Source of the DNA: Azospirillum brasilense
Lineage (GTDB): Bacteria; Pseudomonadota; Alphaproteobacteria; Azospirillales; Azospirillaceae
Assembly: GCF_008365405.1 (NCBI RefSeq)
Contig: NZ_QOKV01000004.1
Location: 186,001-250,000 of the forward strand
DNA: 64,000 bases
Direction: 5' to 3'
In this document: positions 16,745-25,422 of the stretch, one piece after another
How the letters are laid out: each line of letters begins with the position of its first letter
Position numbering within the stretch: the stretch's first letter is position 1
Translations under genes and position numbers: made by a program
The notes under the pieces: model-generated
What the model was told of the DNA's origin: nothing
The model's database searches: none
Seen by the model: the letters and a program-made list of their open reading frames with translations, nothing else

Positions 16745-17491
16745 ATGACTTTTGCCAACACGGCTATCGCCAACCATCTGAAACCGACCGACTCCATCGT
16801 CATCCTGACCGGGGCCGGCATTTCCAAGGAGTCCGGCCTGGACACCTTCCGCTGCGCCGACGGCATCTGGGCCAAGGTCGATCTGGAGGACGTCGCCACG
16901 CCGGAGGGCTTCGCCCGTGACCCGGTGCTGGTCCACCGCTTCTACAACGACCGGCGGCGCAGCCTGCGCGACCCCGCGGTGCAGCCGAACGCCGCCCATG
17001 CCGCGCTGGCCGAGCTGGAGCGGCGCTGGAAAGGCGACCTGCTGCTGGTCACCCAGAACATCGACGACCTGCACGAGCGCGGCGGGTCGCAGACGCTGAT
17101 CCACATGCATGGGGAGCTGAACGCGGTCTTTTGCCGCCACTGCCACAACAAGGTGGAGCACTGGGCCGGCGACCTGTCGGTGGAGGACGTCTGCCCGTCC
17201 TGCGCCCGCAAGGGCGGCATGCGCCCCGACGTGGTGTGGTTCGGCGAGATGCCCTACCAGATGGAGCGGATCTACCGCGCGCTGGGCGCCTGCGACCTGT
17301 TCGTCTCCATCGGCACCTCCGGCAACGTCTACCCCGCCGCCGGGTTCGTGGCCGAGGCGCGCAACGCCGGCGCCCTGACGCTGGAGCTGAACCTGGAGCC
17401 GTCGGCGGGCGCCAGCCTGTTCGCGGACTCCGTCAACGGCCCGGCGACCGAACTGGTCCCGGCCTTCGTGACCGCGCTGCTGGACCTGTGA
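16745..17491 (+). CDS. cobB: Sir2-type NAD-dependent protein deacylase
   Basis: This enzyme removes lysine acyl groups with NAD+, giving nicotinamide and O-acyl-ADP-ribose. It has 248 residues, with GAGISKESGLDTFR at 23-36, TQNIDDLHERGG, catalytic HMHGEL and a zinc site of four cysteines (CRHC...CPSC). Y67 and R70 in FYNDRR match the Tyr/Arg pair of class III sirtuins such as E. coli CobB and SIRT5, so desuccinylase or demalonylase activity is expected as well as deacetylation. The stop overlaps the following gene as GTGA. Confidence 0.92.
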   Translation: MTFANTAIANHLKPTDSIVILTGAGISKESGLDTFRCADGIWAKVDLEDVATPEGFARDPVLVHRFYNDRRRSLRDPAVQPNAAHAALAELERRWKGDLLLVTQNIDDLHERGGSQTLIHMHGELNAVFCRHCHNKVEHWAGDLSVEDVCPSCARKGGMRPDVVWFGEMPYQMERIYRALGACDLFVSIGTSGNVYPAAGFVAEARNAGALTLELNLEPSAGASLFADSVNGPATELVPAFVTALLDL

Positions 17492-18078
17492 CCGACGATC
17501 TTGAGAAACTGTTCGAACAGGCCCGCGCCTGCCGGCTGTGCGCGGGGGTGTTGCCGCACGGCTGCCGCCCGGTGCTGCGCGGCAGCCCGTCCGCCCGCCT
17601 GCTGATCGTCGGGCAGGCGCCGGGCGCGCGGGTGCACGCCAGCGGCATTCCCTGGAACGACCCGTCCGGCGACCGGCTGCGCCAGTGGCTGGCCATGGAC
17701 CGTGACGCCTTCTACGACGAGAGCCGGATCGCCATCGTCCCCATGGGGCTCTGCTACCCCGGCACGGCGCCGAAGGGCGGCGACTACCCGCCGCGCCCGG
17801 AATGCGCGCCGCTCTGGCACCCGCCGCTGCGCGCCGCCCTGACCGGGGTGCGGCTGACCCTGCTGGTCGGCAGCTACGCGCAGGCCCATTATCTGGGAAA
17901 CCGCCGCCGACGGACGATGACCGACACGGTGGCGGCGTGGCGGGATTACCTGCCAGAGTTCCTGCCCCTGCCCCACCCGAGCTGGCGCAACACCGCCTGG
18001 CTGAAGAAGAACCCCTGGTTCGACGCGGAGCTGGTGCCAGCGCTGCGCCGCCGCGTGGACGAGGCTCTGGACGGGTGA
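17488..18078 (+). CDS. Uracil-DNA glycosylase family protein
   Basis: This 196-residue protein has the uracil-DNA glycosylase fold, with GQAPGARVHASGIPWNDPSG (motif A region, about 41-60) and the C-terminal PLPHPSWRN (motif B). An N-terminal CRLC...HGC is present, but a full set of four iron-sulfur cysteines like that of family 4 enzymes is not obvious. The GTG start overlaps the cobB stop, so the two are translationally coupled. It probably removes uracil or related damage, although some members of this broad family have no proven glycosylase activity. Confidence 0.78.
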   Translation: MTDDLEKLFEQARACRLCAGVLPHGCRPVLRGSPSARLLIVGQAPGARVHASGIPWNDPSGDRLRQWLAMDRDAFYDESRIAIVPMGLCYPGTAPKGGDYPPRPECAPLWHPPLRAALTGVRLTLLVGSYAQAHYLGNRRRRTMTDTVAAWRDYLPEFLPLPHPSWRNTAWLKKNPWFDAELVPALRRRVDEALDG

Positions 18079-18080
18079 CT

Positions 18081-18494
18081 TTACCCCTCCAGGGATTCGA
18101 TGCGCTCCATGTCCTCGTCCGACAGGCCGAAATGGTGGCCGATCTCGTGGATCAGGACATGGCGGACGATGGCGAACAGGTCCTCCCCCGTCTCGCACCA
18201 GTAGTCCAGGATCGGGCGGCGGTAGAGGAAGATCATGTCCGGCCCGCTGCGCAGGTCGGCGACGCTCTGCCGCGTCATATCGACGCCCCGATAGAGGCCG
18301 AGCAGGTCGAAGGGGCTCTCCAGCTCCATCTCGCGCTCGGTCTCCTCGTCGGGGAAATCCTCGACATGGATCGACAGATTGGCGATGGGAGCCAGGAGTT
18401 CCCGCGGAATCGTCTCCAGCGCGTCCTCGGCCATCCGCTCGAGGTCGGGGGTGGAGGGGGGAACGCTGTGAGTGTGTGCCGGTTTGCGCATCAT
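18081..18494 (-). CDS. Zincin-like metallopeptidase family protein
   Basis: This small 137-residue soluble protein carries the zinc-protease motif HEIGHHFG near its C-terminus, followed by LSDEDMERIE, as in the MMP/minimal gluzincin DUF1025 family. Family members are widespread in Alphaproteobacteria and their substrate is unknown. I chose the ATG at 18494 (MMRKP) over one at 18530 because the extra residues look unconserved. It is convergent with the glycosylase gene. Confidence 0.85.
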   Translation of the reverse strand: MMRKPAHTHSVPPSTPDLERMAEDALETIPRELLAPIANLSIHVEDFPDEETEREMELESPFDLLGLYRGVDMTRQSVADLRSGPDMIFLYRRPILDYWCETGEDLFAIVRHVLIHEIGHHFGLSDEDMERIESLEG

Positions 18495-18629
18495 ACCGGG
18501 GAAGGTAGCGTCGCTTGCCGCCCAGGCCAAGCGGCGCTAAACCGGAAGACGGACCGGAACACCGATTTGATCCACAATCGATCCGTGCCCGTTACGTCTT
18601 GCACAGGCCAACCAACAAAGGGGGAAGGA

Positions 18630-18932
18630 ATGTCGGACAAGCTGGTGGGTGCCAAGCGGCAGACCGCGCTGAAGGAACTGCACGGCTGGGCAGAGGTGCT
18701 GGAGCGCGACGCGATCCGCAAGACCTACCATTTCCCCGACTTCCCCGCCGCCTGGGGCTTCATGAGCCAGGTCGCCCTGCTGGCGGAGCGGACGAACCAC
18801 CATCCGGAATGGTTCAACGACATGGGCCGGGTGGAGATCATCCTGTGCACCCGCAGCGCCGACGGCCTGACCCAGGCCGACGTCGATTTCGCCCACCGCG
18901 TGGACCAGATCGCCCCGAACCGCGACCGCTGA
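18630..18932 (+). CDS. phhB: Pterin-4a-carbinolamine dehydratase
   Basis: The enzyme dehydrates 4a-hydroxytetrahydropterin, recycling the cofactor of aromatic amino-acid hydroxylases or acting in molybdopterin metabolism. The 100-residue protein has the family signature ERTNHHPEWFN followed by the conserved DVDFAHRVD helix. GGGGAAGGA precedes the ATG at 18630. No phenylalanine hydroxylase gene is in the window, so its pathway partner is unknown. Confidence 0.93.
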   Translation: MSDKLVGAKRQTALKELHGWAEVLERDAIRKTYHFPDFPAAWGFMSQVALLAERTNHHPEWFNDMGRVEIILCTRSADGLTQADVDFAHRVDQIAPNRDR

Positions 18933-18936
18933 AGAA

Positions 18937-19079
18937 TCCCCTCTCCCGTCCCGGGAGAGGGAGGGACCCACCGCAGAGCGGCGGGAGGGTGAGGGTATAG
19001 CCAAGGATCAGCGCCTCGATCCTCGCGCGACCCTCACCCGCCCGCTGCGCGGGCACCCTCTCCCGGGACGGGAGAGGGA
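18937..19079. repeat. REP-like palindromic repeat, copy 2
   Basis: An outer hairpin pair (CCTCTCCCG/CGGGAGAGG) occurs at each end. GGGTGAGGGT, AAGGATCAGCGCCTCGATCCT and ACCCTCACCC lie in the middle. The same parts in the same order occur at 14786-14936. It lies between the convergent phhB and modD genes. Confidence 0.68.
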
Positions 19080-19087
19080 CTGGAGCG

Positions 19088-19915
19088 TCAGGCCGGTTCC
19101 AGAACCACCTTCACATCCGCCGGGCGCCCGAAGAAGGGAGCGGTGGTGACCAGCAGCGGGCAACCGGCGGCGGCGTAGGCCGCCGCGTTGTCCTCCGTCA
19201 CACCACCCGCCGCGGCGACGACCGGCGGGCGCGGCAGGTTGCGCGTCGCTTCGACCACCGCGCGGGCCTCCTCCGGCGTGCGCTTCTCCAGTTGCAGCAC
19301 GTCGGCCCCGGCGCAGGCGAAGGCGATGGCATCCGCCACCGTGTCGACCTCGACCACGATCGTCTTTTCCGGCGCCCGGCGGCGCAGATCGGCGATCCAC
19401 GCCTCCGGCGGGCCGGACAGGAAGGCGCGGTGTTCGGCGAAGACCAGAATCGTTTCCGACAGGCCCAGCCGGTGCATCACCGCCCCGCCGGCCAGCACCG
19501 CCTTGACCGACAGGTCCTTGGCGCCGGGAAAGTTCTTGCGGGTGCAGGCGACGGTCACGCCGGGGGCGGCCTCGACGATGCGGCGGGCGCGGGTGGCGAT
19601 GCCGGAGGCGTATTCGACCAGCGTCTGCGCCACCTTCCAGCCGCGGTGCAGGGCGCCCGCCGGGCCGTGCCCCTCCAGGATGAGCGCCCCGGCCTCGACC
19701 GCCGTGCCGCTGGGCCGGACGGACGTCACCGTGCCGCCGGCCTTCTCGATCAGGCGGGCGGCCTCCTCCGTCCCGGCCAGCACCATGGCGCCGCGCGCCG
19801 CGAAGCGGATGCGCGCCGGGGCGGCGGCGATGCCCAGCGAGTCGGTGGTCAGGTCGCCGTAGGGAACGTCCTGGGCGAGGAGCGCGTCGAGCGCGGCATC
19901 GGACAGGACGATCAT
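19088..19915 (-). CDS. modD: ModD-like molybdenum utilization protein (NadC-fold phosphoribosyltransferase)
   Basis: This 275-residue protein has the fold of quinolinate phosphoribosyltransferase. The start DAALDALLAQDVPYGDLTT, the central YASGIATRARRIVE, the CTRKNFPGAKD loop and the C-terminal GGV...LLVTTAPFFG are typical of ModD, found with molybdate transport genes in Rhodobacter. No mod transporter genes are nearby, so it is an orphan. A true NadC is less likely because nadA and nadB are absent and the sequence fits ModD better. The ATG at 19915 follows GAAGGGAA. Confidence 0.82.
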   Translation of the reverse strand: MIVLSDAALDALLAQDVPYGDLTTDSLGIAAAPARIRFAARGAMVLAGTEEAARLIEKAGGTVTSVRPSGTAVEAGALILEGHGPAGALHRGWKVAQTLVEYASGIATRARRIVEAAPGVTVACTRKNFPGAKDLSVKAVLAGGAVMHRLGLSETILVFAEHRAFLSGPPEAWIADLRRRAPEKTIVVEVDTVADAIAFACAGADVLQLEKRTPEEARAVVEATRNLPRPPVVAAAGGVTEDNAAAYAAAGCPLLVTTAPFFGRPADVKVVLEPA

Positions 19916-19935
19916 CGGCGGTTCCCTTCTTCTTG

Positions 19936-20925
19936 TTAAAGCCACCCGCGGCGGCGGAAGTACCAGAGCGGCACGACGGCGGAGAGCACCATCATCACGA
20001 TGGCCATGGGATAGCCGAAGTCCCAGTCCAGCTCGGGCATGTGGTGGAAGTTCATGCCGTAGGCCGACGCGATCAGCGTCGGCGGCATCAGCGCGACCGA
20101 CACGACCGAGAAGATCTTGATGATCGCGTTCTGCTCGATGTTGATCAGGCCGAGCGTGGCGTCGAGCAGGAAATTCGCCTCGTGCGCCAGGAAGCCAGCG
20201 TGCTCGTTCAGGGACCGCAAGTCGCGCGTCAGGGTCTTCAGCGCGGCCTTCTGCTCCTTGGTCAGCCGCCCGGCGGCGACGGAGGAGAGGAAGGCGACCA
20301 GCCGGTCCAGCCCGGCGAGGCTGTCGCGCACCTTGTGCGTCAGATCGCCGGCCCGCCCGATGCCGCGCAGCACGTCCTGCAGCTCGTCCGGCTTCTTGGA
20401 GCTTCCGACCCCCTTGCTGTTCAGCGAGTCGGTGAAGATGCGCGTGGACAGCCCGTCGATGCGGGCGCCGATCAGCTCCAGCACGTCGGCCACCCGGTCG
20501 ATCACCGCGTCCAGGATGCCCAGCAGCGCGTCCTCCGCGCTGGCCAGAAGCTCCGGCTGGCGGCTGGTCCGCGCGGCGAAGGTGGCGACGGAGCGCGGCT
20601 CGGTGAAGCGCACGGTGATCATGTGCCGGGGGGTCAGGACGAAGGTGACCTCGCCCTGCTCCGGCATCGGCGAATCGGCCCGCGCGATCACCGAGGAGGT
20701 GAGGTAGACGGCCTCCCCCTCGGTGTAGAGCTGGCTCGACGCCTCGATTTCCTTCATTTCCTCGCGCGTCGGCAGGTCGCAGCCGGTGACGGCGCCGACA
20801 TGCGCGCGCTCCGCCTCATCGGGGCGGAGAAGATCGATCCACACCGTGTTGGGCGGCAGCGGCTCGCCGAGGGCGAGCGGCTGCTCGACCACGCGGCCGC
20901 CCACCCGGGCGTGGACCGTGATCAT
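19936..20925 (-). CDS. corA: CorA-family magnesium/divalent cation transporter
   Basis: This 329-residue inner-membrane channel takes up Mg2+ (and possibly Co2+/Ni2+). A large N-terminal cytoplasmic funnel is followed by two C-terminal helices. The selectivity motif YGMNF closes the first helix, and the short loop MPELDW and a basic tail YFRRRGWL follow, all as in CorA. The ATG overlaps the folD stop as ATGA, so the gene is translationally coupled as the last of the yggT-DUF167-folD-corA operon. Confidence 0.92.
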   Translation of the reverse strand: MITVHARVGGRVVEQPLALGEPLPPNTVWIDLLRPDEAERAHVGAVTGCDLPTREEMKEIEASSQLYTEGEAVYLTSSVIARADSPMPEQGEVTFVLTPRHMITVRFTEPRSVATFAARTSRQPELLASAEDALLGILDAVIDRVADVLELIGARIDGLSTRIFTDSLNSKGVGSSKKPDELQDVLRGIGRAGDLTHKVRDSLAGLDRLVAFLSSVAAGRLTKEQKAALKTLTRDLRSLNEHAGFLAHEANFLLDATLGLINIEQNAIIKIFSVVSVALMPPTLIASAYGMNFHHMPELDWDFGYPMAIVMMVLSAVVPLWYFRRRGWL

Positions 20926-21830
20926 GCAAGGGCCTCGGCGGGAACCGGCGCGCCGGCGGCGCGGCAGGCCGCGGCCAGCGTGTTCAGCATCAGACAGGCG
21001 ATGGTCATCGGCCCGACGCCGCCCGGCACCGGGGTGATGGCGCCGGCGACCTTGACGGCCTCGTCGTAGGCGACGTCGCCGACCAGCTTGCTCTTGCCCG
21101 GCTCGGTCGGGTGCGGCACGCGGTTGATGCCGACGTCGATGACCACGGCGCCCGGCTTGATCCAGTCGCCGCGCACCATCTCCGGACGACCCACCGCGGC
21201 GACCAGAATGTCGGCGCGCCGGCATTCGCCGGGCAGGTCCTGGGTGCGGGAATGGGCGACGGTGACCGTGCAGTCCTGCTGGAGCAGAAGCTGCGCCATC
21301 GGCTTGCCGACGATGTTGGAGCGGCCCAGCACCAGCGCCCGCTTGCCCTTGAGGTCGGCGCCCAGCGTGTCGCGGAGCAGCAGCAGGCTGCCCAGCGGCG
21401 TGCAGGGCACGATGGCGCCGGCACCGCCGGTCGCCAGCAGGCCGGCGTTGACGACGTGGAAGCCGTCCGCGTCCTTTTCCGGGACGATGCGGGCCAAAAC
21501 CTTTTGGGTGTCGATGTGCCTCGGCAGGGGAAGCTGGACCAGGATGCCGTGCACCGCCGGGTCGGCGTTCAGCCGGTCGATCAGGGCCAGCAGCTCCGCC
21601 TCGCCAAGGTCGGCCGGCATATGGTGGTCGAAGCTGTTCATGCCGAGGTCGGCCAGGGCCTTTTCCTTGGACCGGACATAGACCTGGCTCGCCGGATCCT
21701 CGCCCACCAGAACGACGGCGAGGCCGGGGGTGACGCCGTGGCTGGCCTTGAGCGCGGCCACACCCTCCGCCACGCGGGCGCGCAGCCCCGCGGCGAACGC
21801 CTTGCCGTCGATGATCTTCGCCTCAGCCAT
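20922..21830 (-). CDS. folD: Methylene-THF dehydrogenase/cyclohydrolase FolD
   Basis: FolD interconverts 5,10-methylene-, methenyl- and 10-formyl-tetrahydrofolate for purine and fMet synthesis. The 302-residue protein has the catalytic YVRSKEKA (YxxxK) region, [10 protein letters not shown], and the NADP-binding [18 protein letters not shown] is the second family signature. The ATG at 21830 lies inside the last codons of the DUF167 gene (8-bp overlap), showing coupling. Length and motifs are complete. Confidence 0.96.
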   Translation of the reverse strand: MAEAKIIDGKAFAAGLRARVAEGVAALKASHGVTPGLAVVLVGEDPASQVYVRSKEKALADLGMNSFDHHMPADLGEAELLALIDRLNADPAVHGILVQLPLPRHIDTQKVLARIVPEKDADGFHVVNAGLLATGGAGAIVPCTPLGSLLLLRDTLGADLKGKRALVLGRSNIVGKPMAQLLLQQDCTVTVAHSRTQDLPGECRRADILVAAVGRPEMVRGDWIKPGAVVIDVGINRVPHPTEPGKSKLVGDVAYDEAVKVAGAITPVPGGVGPMTIACLMLNTLAAACRAAGAPVPAEALA

Positions 21831-22197
21831 CGCTCTTCCCACCGTTGCTGCTCACCGGGTCGCCGCCCGCGGTTTCCACCAGCGCCGTCAGGCGGCGCAT
21901 CAGGTCGGCCGGATCGCCGGCCACATGGACAATCTTGTTCCGGTCGGTGGCGCCGGCCACCACCGTCAGGCTGGTCTTGGGCAGTTTCCACGCCTTGGCC
22001 AGCAATTTCACCACCGCCTCGTTCGCCTTGCCGTTCTCCGGCACGGCGGTGACGGTCACCTTCAGGGCCGTTCCTCCGGATGCGGTGGCGGCCAGCCCGG
22101 CGATGGCGTTGCGCGACGCCTTGGGCGTCACCCGCAGCGCCAGCCGGACGCCGTCCGCCATGGCTTCGAAGGGAGCAGCCTCGAACGGTCCCGGCAT
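21823..22197 (-). CDS. DUF167 (YggU) family protein
   Basis: This 124-residue cytoplasmic protein of unknown function has the family core [14 protein letters not shown] and [22 protein letters not shown], followed by the DRNKIV strand. YggT and YggU are often neighbours in Proteobacteria, as here. The ATG overlaps the yggT stop by one base (TGATG), and its 3' end overlaps folD, so it sits in the middle of a tightly packed operon. Confidence 0.9.
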   Translation of the reverse strand: MPGPFEAAPFEAMADGVRLALRVTPKASRNAIAGLAATASGGTALKVTVTAVPENGKANEAVVKLLAKAWKLPKTSLTVVAGATDRNKIVHVAGDPADLMRRLTALVETAGGDPVSSNGGKSDG

Positions 22198-22481
22198 CAG
22201 AAGCGCGGCCAGTATTCCGCCATCAGGTTGCGGATGAAGAAGATCAGCAGGATCAGCGCGATCGGCGACAGGTCCAGGCCGCCCATGTTCGGCAGGACGC
22301 GGCGGATCGGGCGCAGCACCGGTTCCGTGATGCGGTAGAGGAAGTCGCCGATGACATAGACCGCGCGGTTGCGGGTGTTGACGACGTTGAAGGCCACCAG
22401 CCAGCTCAGCACCGCCGAAGCGATGAGCAGCCACACATAGAGGCTGAGAACGGTGTCGATCAGCAGGTAGAGCGCAATCAT
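22197..22481 (-). CDS. YggT family membrane protein
   Basis: This small 94-residue inner-membrane protein has two hydrophobic segments (about 3-28 and 69-88) joined by the conserved loop with [16 protein letters not shown]. YggT proteins are linked to osmotic and K+ stress or to division-site proteins in other bacteria, but the function is unsettled. It is the first gene of the yggT-DUF167-folD-corA operon. Confidence 0.92.
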   Translation of the reverse strand: MIALYLLIDTVLSLYVWLLIASAVLSWLVAFNVVNTRNRAVYVIGDFLYRITEPVLRPIRRVLPNMGGLDLSPIALILLIFFIRNLMAEYWPRF

Positions 22482-22633
22482 GCCCGGCCCGTCCCTTTAT
22501 TGTCCGATTTTGCGGGGCACCCTAAGCACAAGCGGCGAGTGCTGTCCAGTGCCGCGCGGCGGGCCGCCACCATCCCCTTCGCCATCCCCTTCTGCCAACC
22601 GCCGATGCCCGTGATCGGGCGCGTTCAGAGGGC

Positions 22634-22662
22634 TTGACAGGCCCCCTCCGCATCACCATTAT
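22634..22662 (+). promoter_or_regulatory. Promoter of tRNA-Ala
   Basis: A perfect TTGACA (22634-22639) and CATTAT (22657-22662) are separated by 17 bp. The -10 box ends 25 bp before the tRNA. Confidence 0.7.
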
Positions 22663-22687
22663 CCGCCGCACGCCGGTAACGGTGTGT

Positions 22688-22763
22688 GGGGCCGTAGCTC
22701 AGCTGGGAGAGCGACGCGTTCGCAATGCGTAGGTCGGGAGTTCGATCCTCCTCGGCTCCACCA
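22688..22763 (+). tRNA. tRNA-Ala (anticodon CGC)
   Basis: A complete cloverleaf of 76 nt can be drawn. The 7-bp acceptor stem GGGGCCG pairs with CGGCTCC (one G-T). The D arm is GCTC...GAGC, the anticodon stem ACGCG/TGCGT encloses loop TTCGCAA, and the T arm has loop TTCGATC. CCA is encoded at 22761-22763. The anticodon CGC reads GCG, a frequent alanine codon in this GC-rich genome. No integrase or attachment-site duplication follows it. Confidence 0.96.
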
Positions 22764-22902
22764 ATCACCCCAAGACAGTGATGTGACACAGGAATTCGCC
22801 CGGAAGCGGCGGAATTCCCCGCGGTGTGACACCGCCCTGTCGCACGCGGCGTCGGCCGAATCTTCCCATTCTTTTAAAACGTCCGCTGATCCAACCCAAG
22901 TC

Positions 22903-23940
22903 TCAGTGCCTGTGCACGTGGTGGGCATCCGGAAAGTGGGCGTGCCGGTGCCGCAGGCGCACGTGACGATGCCGGTGGGTGTGCGGCTCGGTCACCGGGC
23001 CATCGTGATGGTGCCGGTGGTGCTCGTCATGCACATGCGGGTGGTCGTGCTCCATCTCGTCATGGTCGTGCTCATGGTCGTGGTCCTCCGTCAGGTGCAG
23101 CCAGACGCCGAGTCCCATCAGGGCCGCGGCCACAGCCAGCCCGACCGTCAGTGGCTCTCCGAAGATCGCCAGGGAGGCGACGCCCCCGACGAAGGGAGCC
23201 GTCGAGAAATAGGCCCCGGTGCGGGCGGCACCGATGTGGCGCAGGGCGACCACGAACAGCACGAGGCTGACGCCGTAGCCGACCAGCCCGACCAGCATCG
23301 CCGCCGCCGCGGTCGGCGCGGCGGGCAGACCGTCGCCGAGGGCCAGGGCGATCCCGATATTGACGGTGCCGGCCACCAGCCCCTTGATCGTGGCGACGTC
23401 CACGGGATCTGCCAGGGACACCTTGCGGGTGAGGTTGTTGTCCACCGCCCACATCAGGCAGGCGGCGGCGACCGCGGCCAGTCCCCAACCGCCGTCCAGG
23501 CTGACCGTTCCGCCCCAGGACAGCACGACCGCTCCCGCCACGATGGCGATCATCCCAGCAACGAGCCGCCGGTCCACGCCCTCCCGGAAGACGAACCACG
23601 CCAGCAGCGCGGTGAACACCCCTTCGAGGTTGAGCAGCAGCGAGGCGGTGGATGCCGGCGTCGCCGTCAGGCCGGCCATCAGCAGCACCGGCCCGGCGAC
23701 ACCCCCGGCAGCGACGGCGGCGAGCAGCCAGAGCCATTCGGCGCCGCGGAGGCCGCGTTCGCTGCGCTTCCATGACCCTGTCAGCAGCCGGACCAGCCCC
23801 AGCCCGATGCCGGAGCCGAGATACAGCAGACCCGCCAGCATCCAGGGGGACAGGTCGTGGACCAGCAGCTTCGCCAGCGGCGTGCTGATGCCGAAAAGGA
23901 CCGCGGCCAGGATGGCGGTCGTCGCGCCGGTTCGGGGCAT
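22903..23940 (-). CDS. EamA/DMT-family transporter with histidine-rich C-terminal tail
   Basis: This 345-residue inner-membrane protein has about ten hydrophobic helices in two EamA repeats (residues about 5-135 and 150-280). The last 61 or so residues form a soluble tail with 24 histidines plus many Asp and Glu, for example DHDHEHDHDEMEHDHPH. Such tails occur on metal transporters and chaperones, so a metal substrate or metal sensing is plausible; the DMT family alone would predict a small organic solute. There is no metal regulator next to it. The tail may also bind Ni or Zn as a reservoir. Confidence 0.85.
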   Translation of the reverse strand: MPRTGATTAILAAVLFGISTPLAKLLVHDLSPWMLAGLLYLGSGIGLGLVRLLTGSWKRSERGLRGAEWLWLLAAVAAGGVAGPVLLMAGLTATPASTASLLLNLEGVFTALLAWFVFREGVDRRLVAGMIAIVAGAVVLSWGGTVSLDGGWGLAAVAAACLMWAVDNNLTRKVSLADPVDVATIKGLVAGTVNIGIALALGDGLPAAPTAAAAMLVGLVGYGVSLVLFVVALRHIGAARTGAYFSTAPFVGGVASLAIFGEPLTVGLAVAAALMGLGVWLHLTEDHDHEHDHDEMEHDHPHVHDEHHRHHHDGPVTEPHTHRHRHVRLRHRHAHFPDAHHVHRH

Positions 23941-23971
23941 GAGCGCCTCGGACGCCTGTTGAGTGAGGGAA

Positions 23972-24018
23972 CCCTTGCCCCCACCCTAACCCTCCCCCGC
24001 TTCGCAGGGGAGGGGATG
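23972..24018. repeat. Short REP-like GC palindrome
   Basis: CCCCACCCTAACCCTCCCCC and a matching GGGGAGGGGA arm around CGCTTCGC form a hairpin between two minus-strand genes. Its make-up resembles the element in the addB-addA gap. Confidence 0.45.
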
Positions 24019-24022
24019 AAGG

Positions 24023-24712
24023 CTACCCCCGCGCCCGCAGGTAGGGGGTCATGCGCCACTCCGCGTAGCGGATCAGGCGCGAGGCGATGAAGTTCAGCAG
24101 CAGATAAATGCTGCCCGCCACGATGAACACCTCGAACACCGCGAAGCTCTGCGCGATGATCTTGCGGGCGATGCCGGTGATCTCCAGCAGCGTGATGGTG
24201 CTGGCGAGCGAGCTGGCCTTCACCATCAAAATCACCTCGTTGCCGTAGGCCGGCAGCATCTGGCGGATCGCCACCGGCATCATGATCCGGCGGAACAGCA
24301 GCGTGCGCGACATGCCGCAGGCCCGCGCCGCCTCGATCTGGCCCTGCGGCACCGACAGGATGGCGCCGCGCAGGATCTCGCTGGTGTAGGCGCCGGTGTT
24401 CAGCGTCAGCGCCAGGATCGCGCACCAGAAGGGCTCGCGCAGATAGACCCAGAGGACGCTGCTGCGCACCAGCTCGAACTGGCCCATGCCGTAATAGATC
24501 AGGAAGATCTGCACGAGCAGCGGCGTGCCGCGGAACACGAAGACGTAGCCGGCCATCAGCCGCTCGGTGACGCGGTTGCCGTACAGCCGCAGCAGAGCCA
24601 CCGCGAAGGCCACGCCCGCGCCGAACAGCAGCGCCAGCCCGACCAGTTGCAGGGTCACCGGAACGCCGCGCAGGAGGGTGGGCACGCTGTCCCACATCAG
24701 TTCCCAGTTCAT
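24023..24712 (-). CDS. hisM: Basic amino-acid ABC transporter permease (HisM type)
   Basis: This 229-residue inner-membrane permease has about five helices and the EAA loop QGQIEAARACGMSRTLLFRRIMMPVA that contacts the ATPase. FRGTPLLVQIFLIYYG is typical of the His/Glu/Gln/Arg permease family. It pairs with HisQ to form the pore of a polar amino-acid importer. It begins 3 bp after the hisQ stop and is the last gene of the hisP-argT-hisQ-hisM operon. Confidence 0.93.
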   Translation of the reverse strand: MNWELMWDSVPTLLRGVPVTLQLVGLALLFGAGVAFAVALLRLYGNRVTERLMAGYVFVFRGTPLLVQIFLIYYGMGQFELVRSSVLWVYLREPFWCAILALTLNTGAYTSEILRGAILSVPQGQIEAARACGMSRTLLFRRIMMPVAIRQMLPAYGNEVILMVKASSLASTITLLEITGIARKIIAQSFAVFEVFIVAGSIYLLLNFIASRLIRYAEWRMTPYLRARG

Positions 24713-24715
24713 GGG

Positions 24716-25420
24716 TCAGGCCCTCCGCACGCCGCGATTGGCGTAGCGCTCCGCCCGCTCGAACGCCACCGTGGAGACGGTGGTGAGCAGGAGGTAGAGC
24801 ACCGCCGCGGTGGTGTAGAACAGGAACGGCTGGCGGGTCGACCCCGCCGCCACATGCGACACGCGCATGATCTCGGCCAGCGCCGTCACGGAGATCAGCG
24901 CCGTGTCCTTCAGGGTGAGCTGCCAGACGTTGCCCAGCCCCGGCAGGGCGTAGCGCAGGGTCTGCGGCACCAGGATGCGGCGCAGGATCAGCCAGCGCGA
25001 CATGCCGCAGGCGCGCGCCGCCTCGATCTGGCCGTGGGGCACCGCCTGGACCGCGCCGCGGATCACCTCCGTCGAATAGGCGCCGGAGATCAGTCCGACC
25101 GCCAGCACGCCGATGGAGAAGGCGTTCAGCTCGATGTAGCCCTCGTAGCCGAAGACCCGGCCGACGGCCATGACCGCGCCGCTGCCGCCGAAGAACAGCA
25201 AGTAGATGACCAGCAGTTCGGGGACGCCGCGGACGACGGTGGTGTAGACCTCCGCCAACCCGGTGAGGGCGAGGTTGCGGCTGAGCTTCGCCGACGCGCC
25301 GAGCGAGCCGAAGACGAGGCCGAGGACGAAGGCCGACACCGACACGGCGACCGTCATCGCGGCCCCGCCGAGAAGCTGGCCGCCCCACCCGTTCGGGCCG
25401 AAGGAGAGAAGTTCGAACAT
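24716..25420 (-). CDS. hisQ: Basic amino-acid ABC transporter permease (HisQ type)
   Basis: This 234-residue partner permease of HisM carries the EAA loop HGQIEAARACGMSRWLILRRILVP and the RGVPELLVIYLLFFG segment of the family. The ATG at 25420 (MFELLSFGPN) is chosen because GGAG precedes it; an upstream frame to 25498 runs through low-complexity DNA. The leader contains an 11-bp tandem repeat, each unit with a GGAG, which is odd. Confidence 0.92.
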   Translation of the reverse strand: MFELLSFGPNGWGGQLLGGAAMTVAVSVSAFVLGLVFGSLGASAKLSRNLALTGLAEVYTTVVRGVPELLVIYLLFFGGSGAVMAVGRVFGYEGYIELNAFSIGVLAVGLISGAYSTEVIRGAVQAVPHGQIEAARACGMSRWLILRRILVPQTLRYALPGLGNVWQLTLKDTALISVTALAEIMRVSHVAAGSTRQPFLFYTTAAVLYLLLTTVSTVAFERAERYANRGVRRA

Positions 25421-25422
25421 GC

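Noticed and set aside
19088..19915. NadC (quinolinate phosphoribosyltransferase) for the gene called modD
   Set aside because: The sequence style fits ModD better and no nadA or nadB is near; a biochemical test would be needed to be certain.
22688..22902. tRNA-Ala as an integration site
   Set aside because: No integrase, direct repeat of the tRNA 3' end or foreign gene block follows; the next gene is an ordinary transporter.
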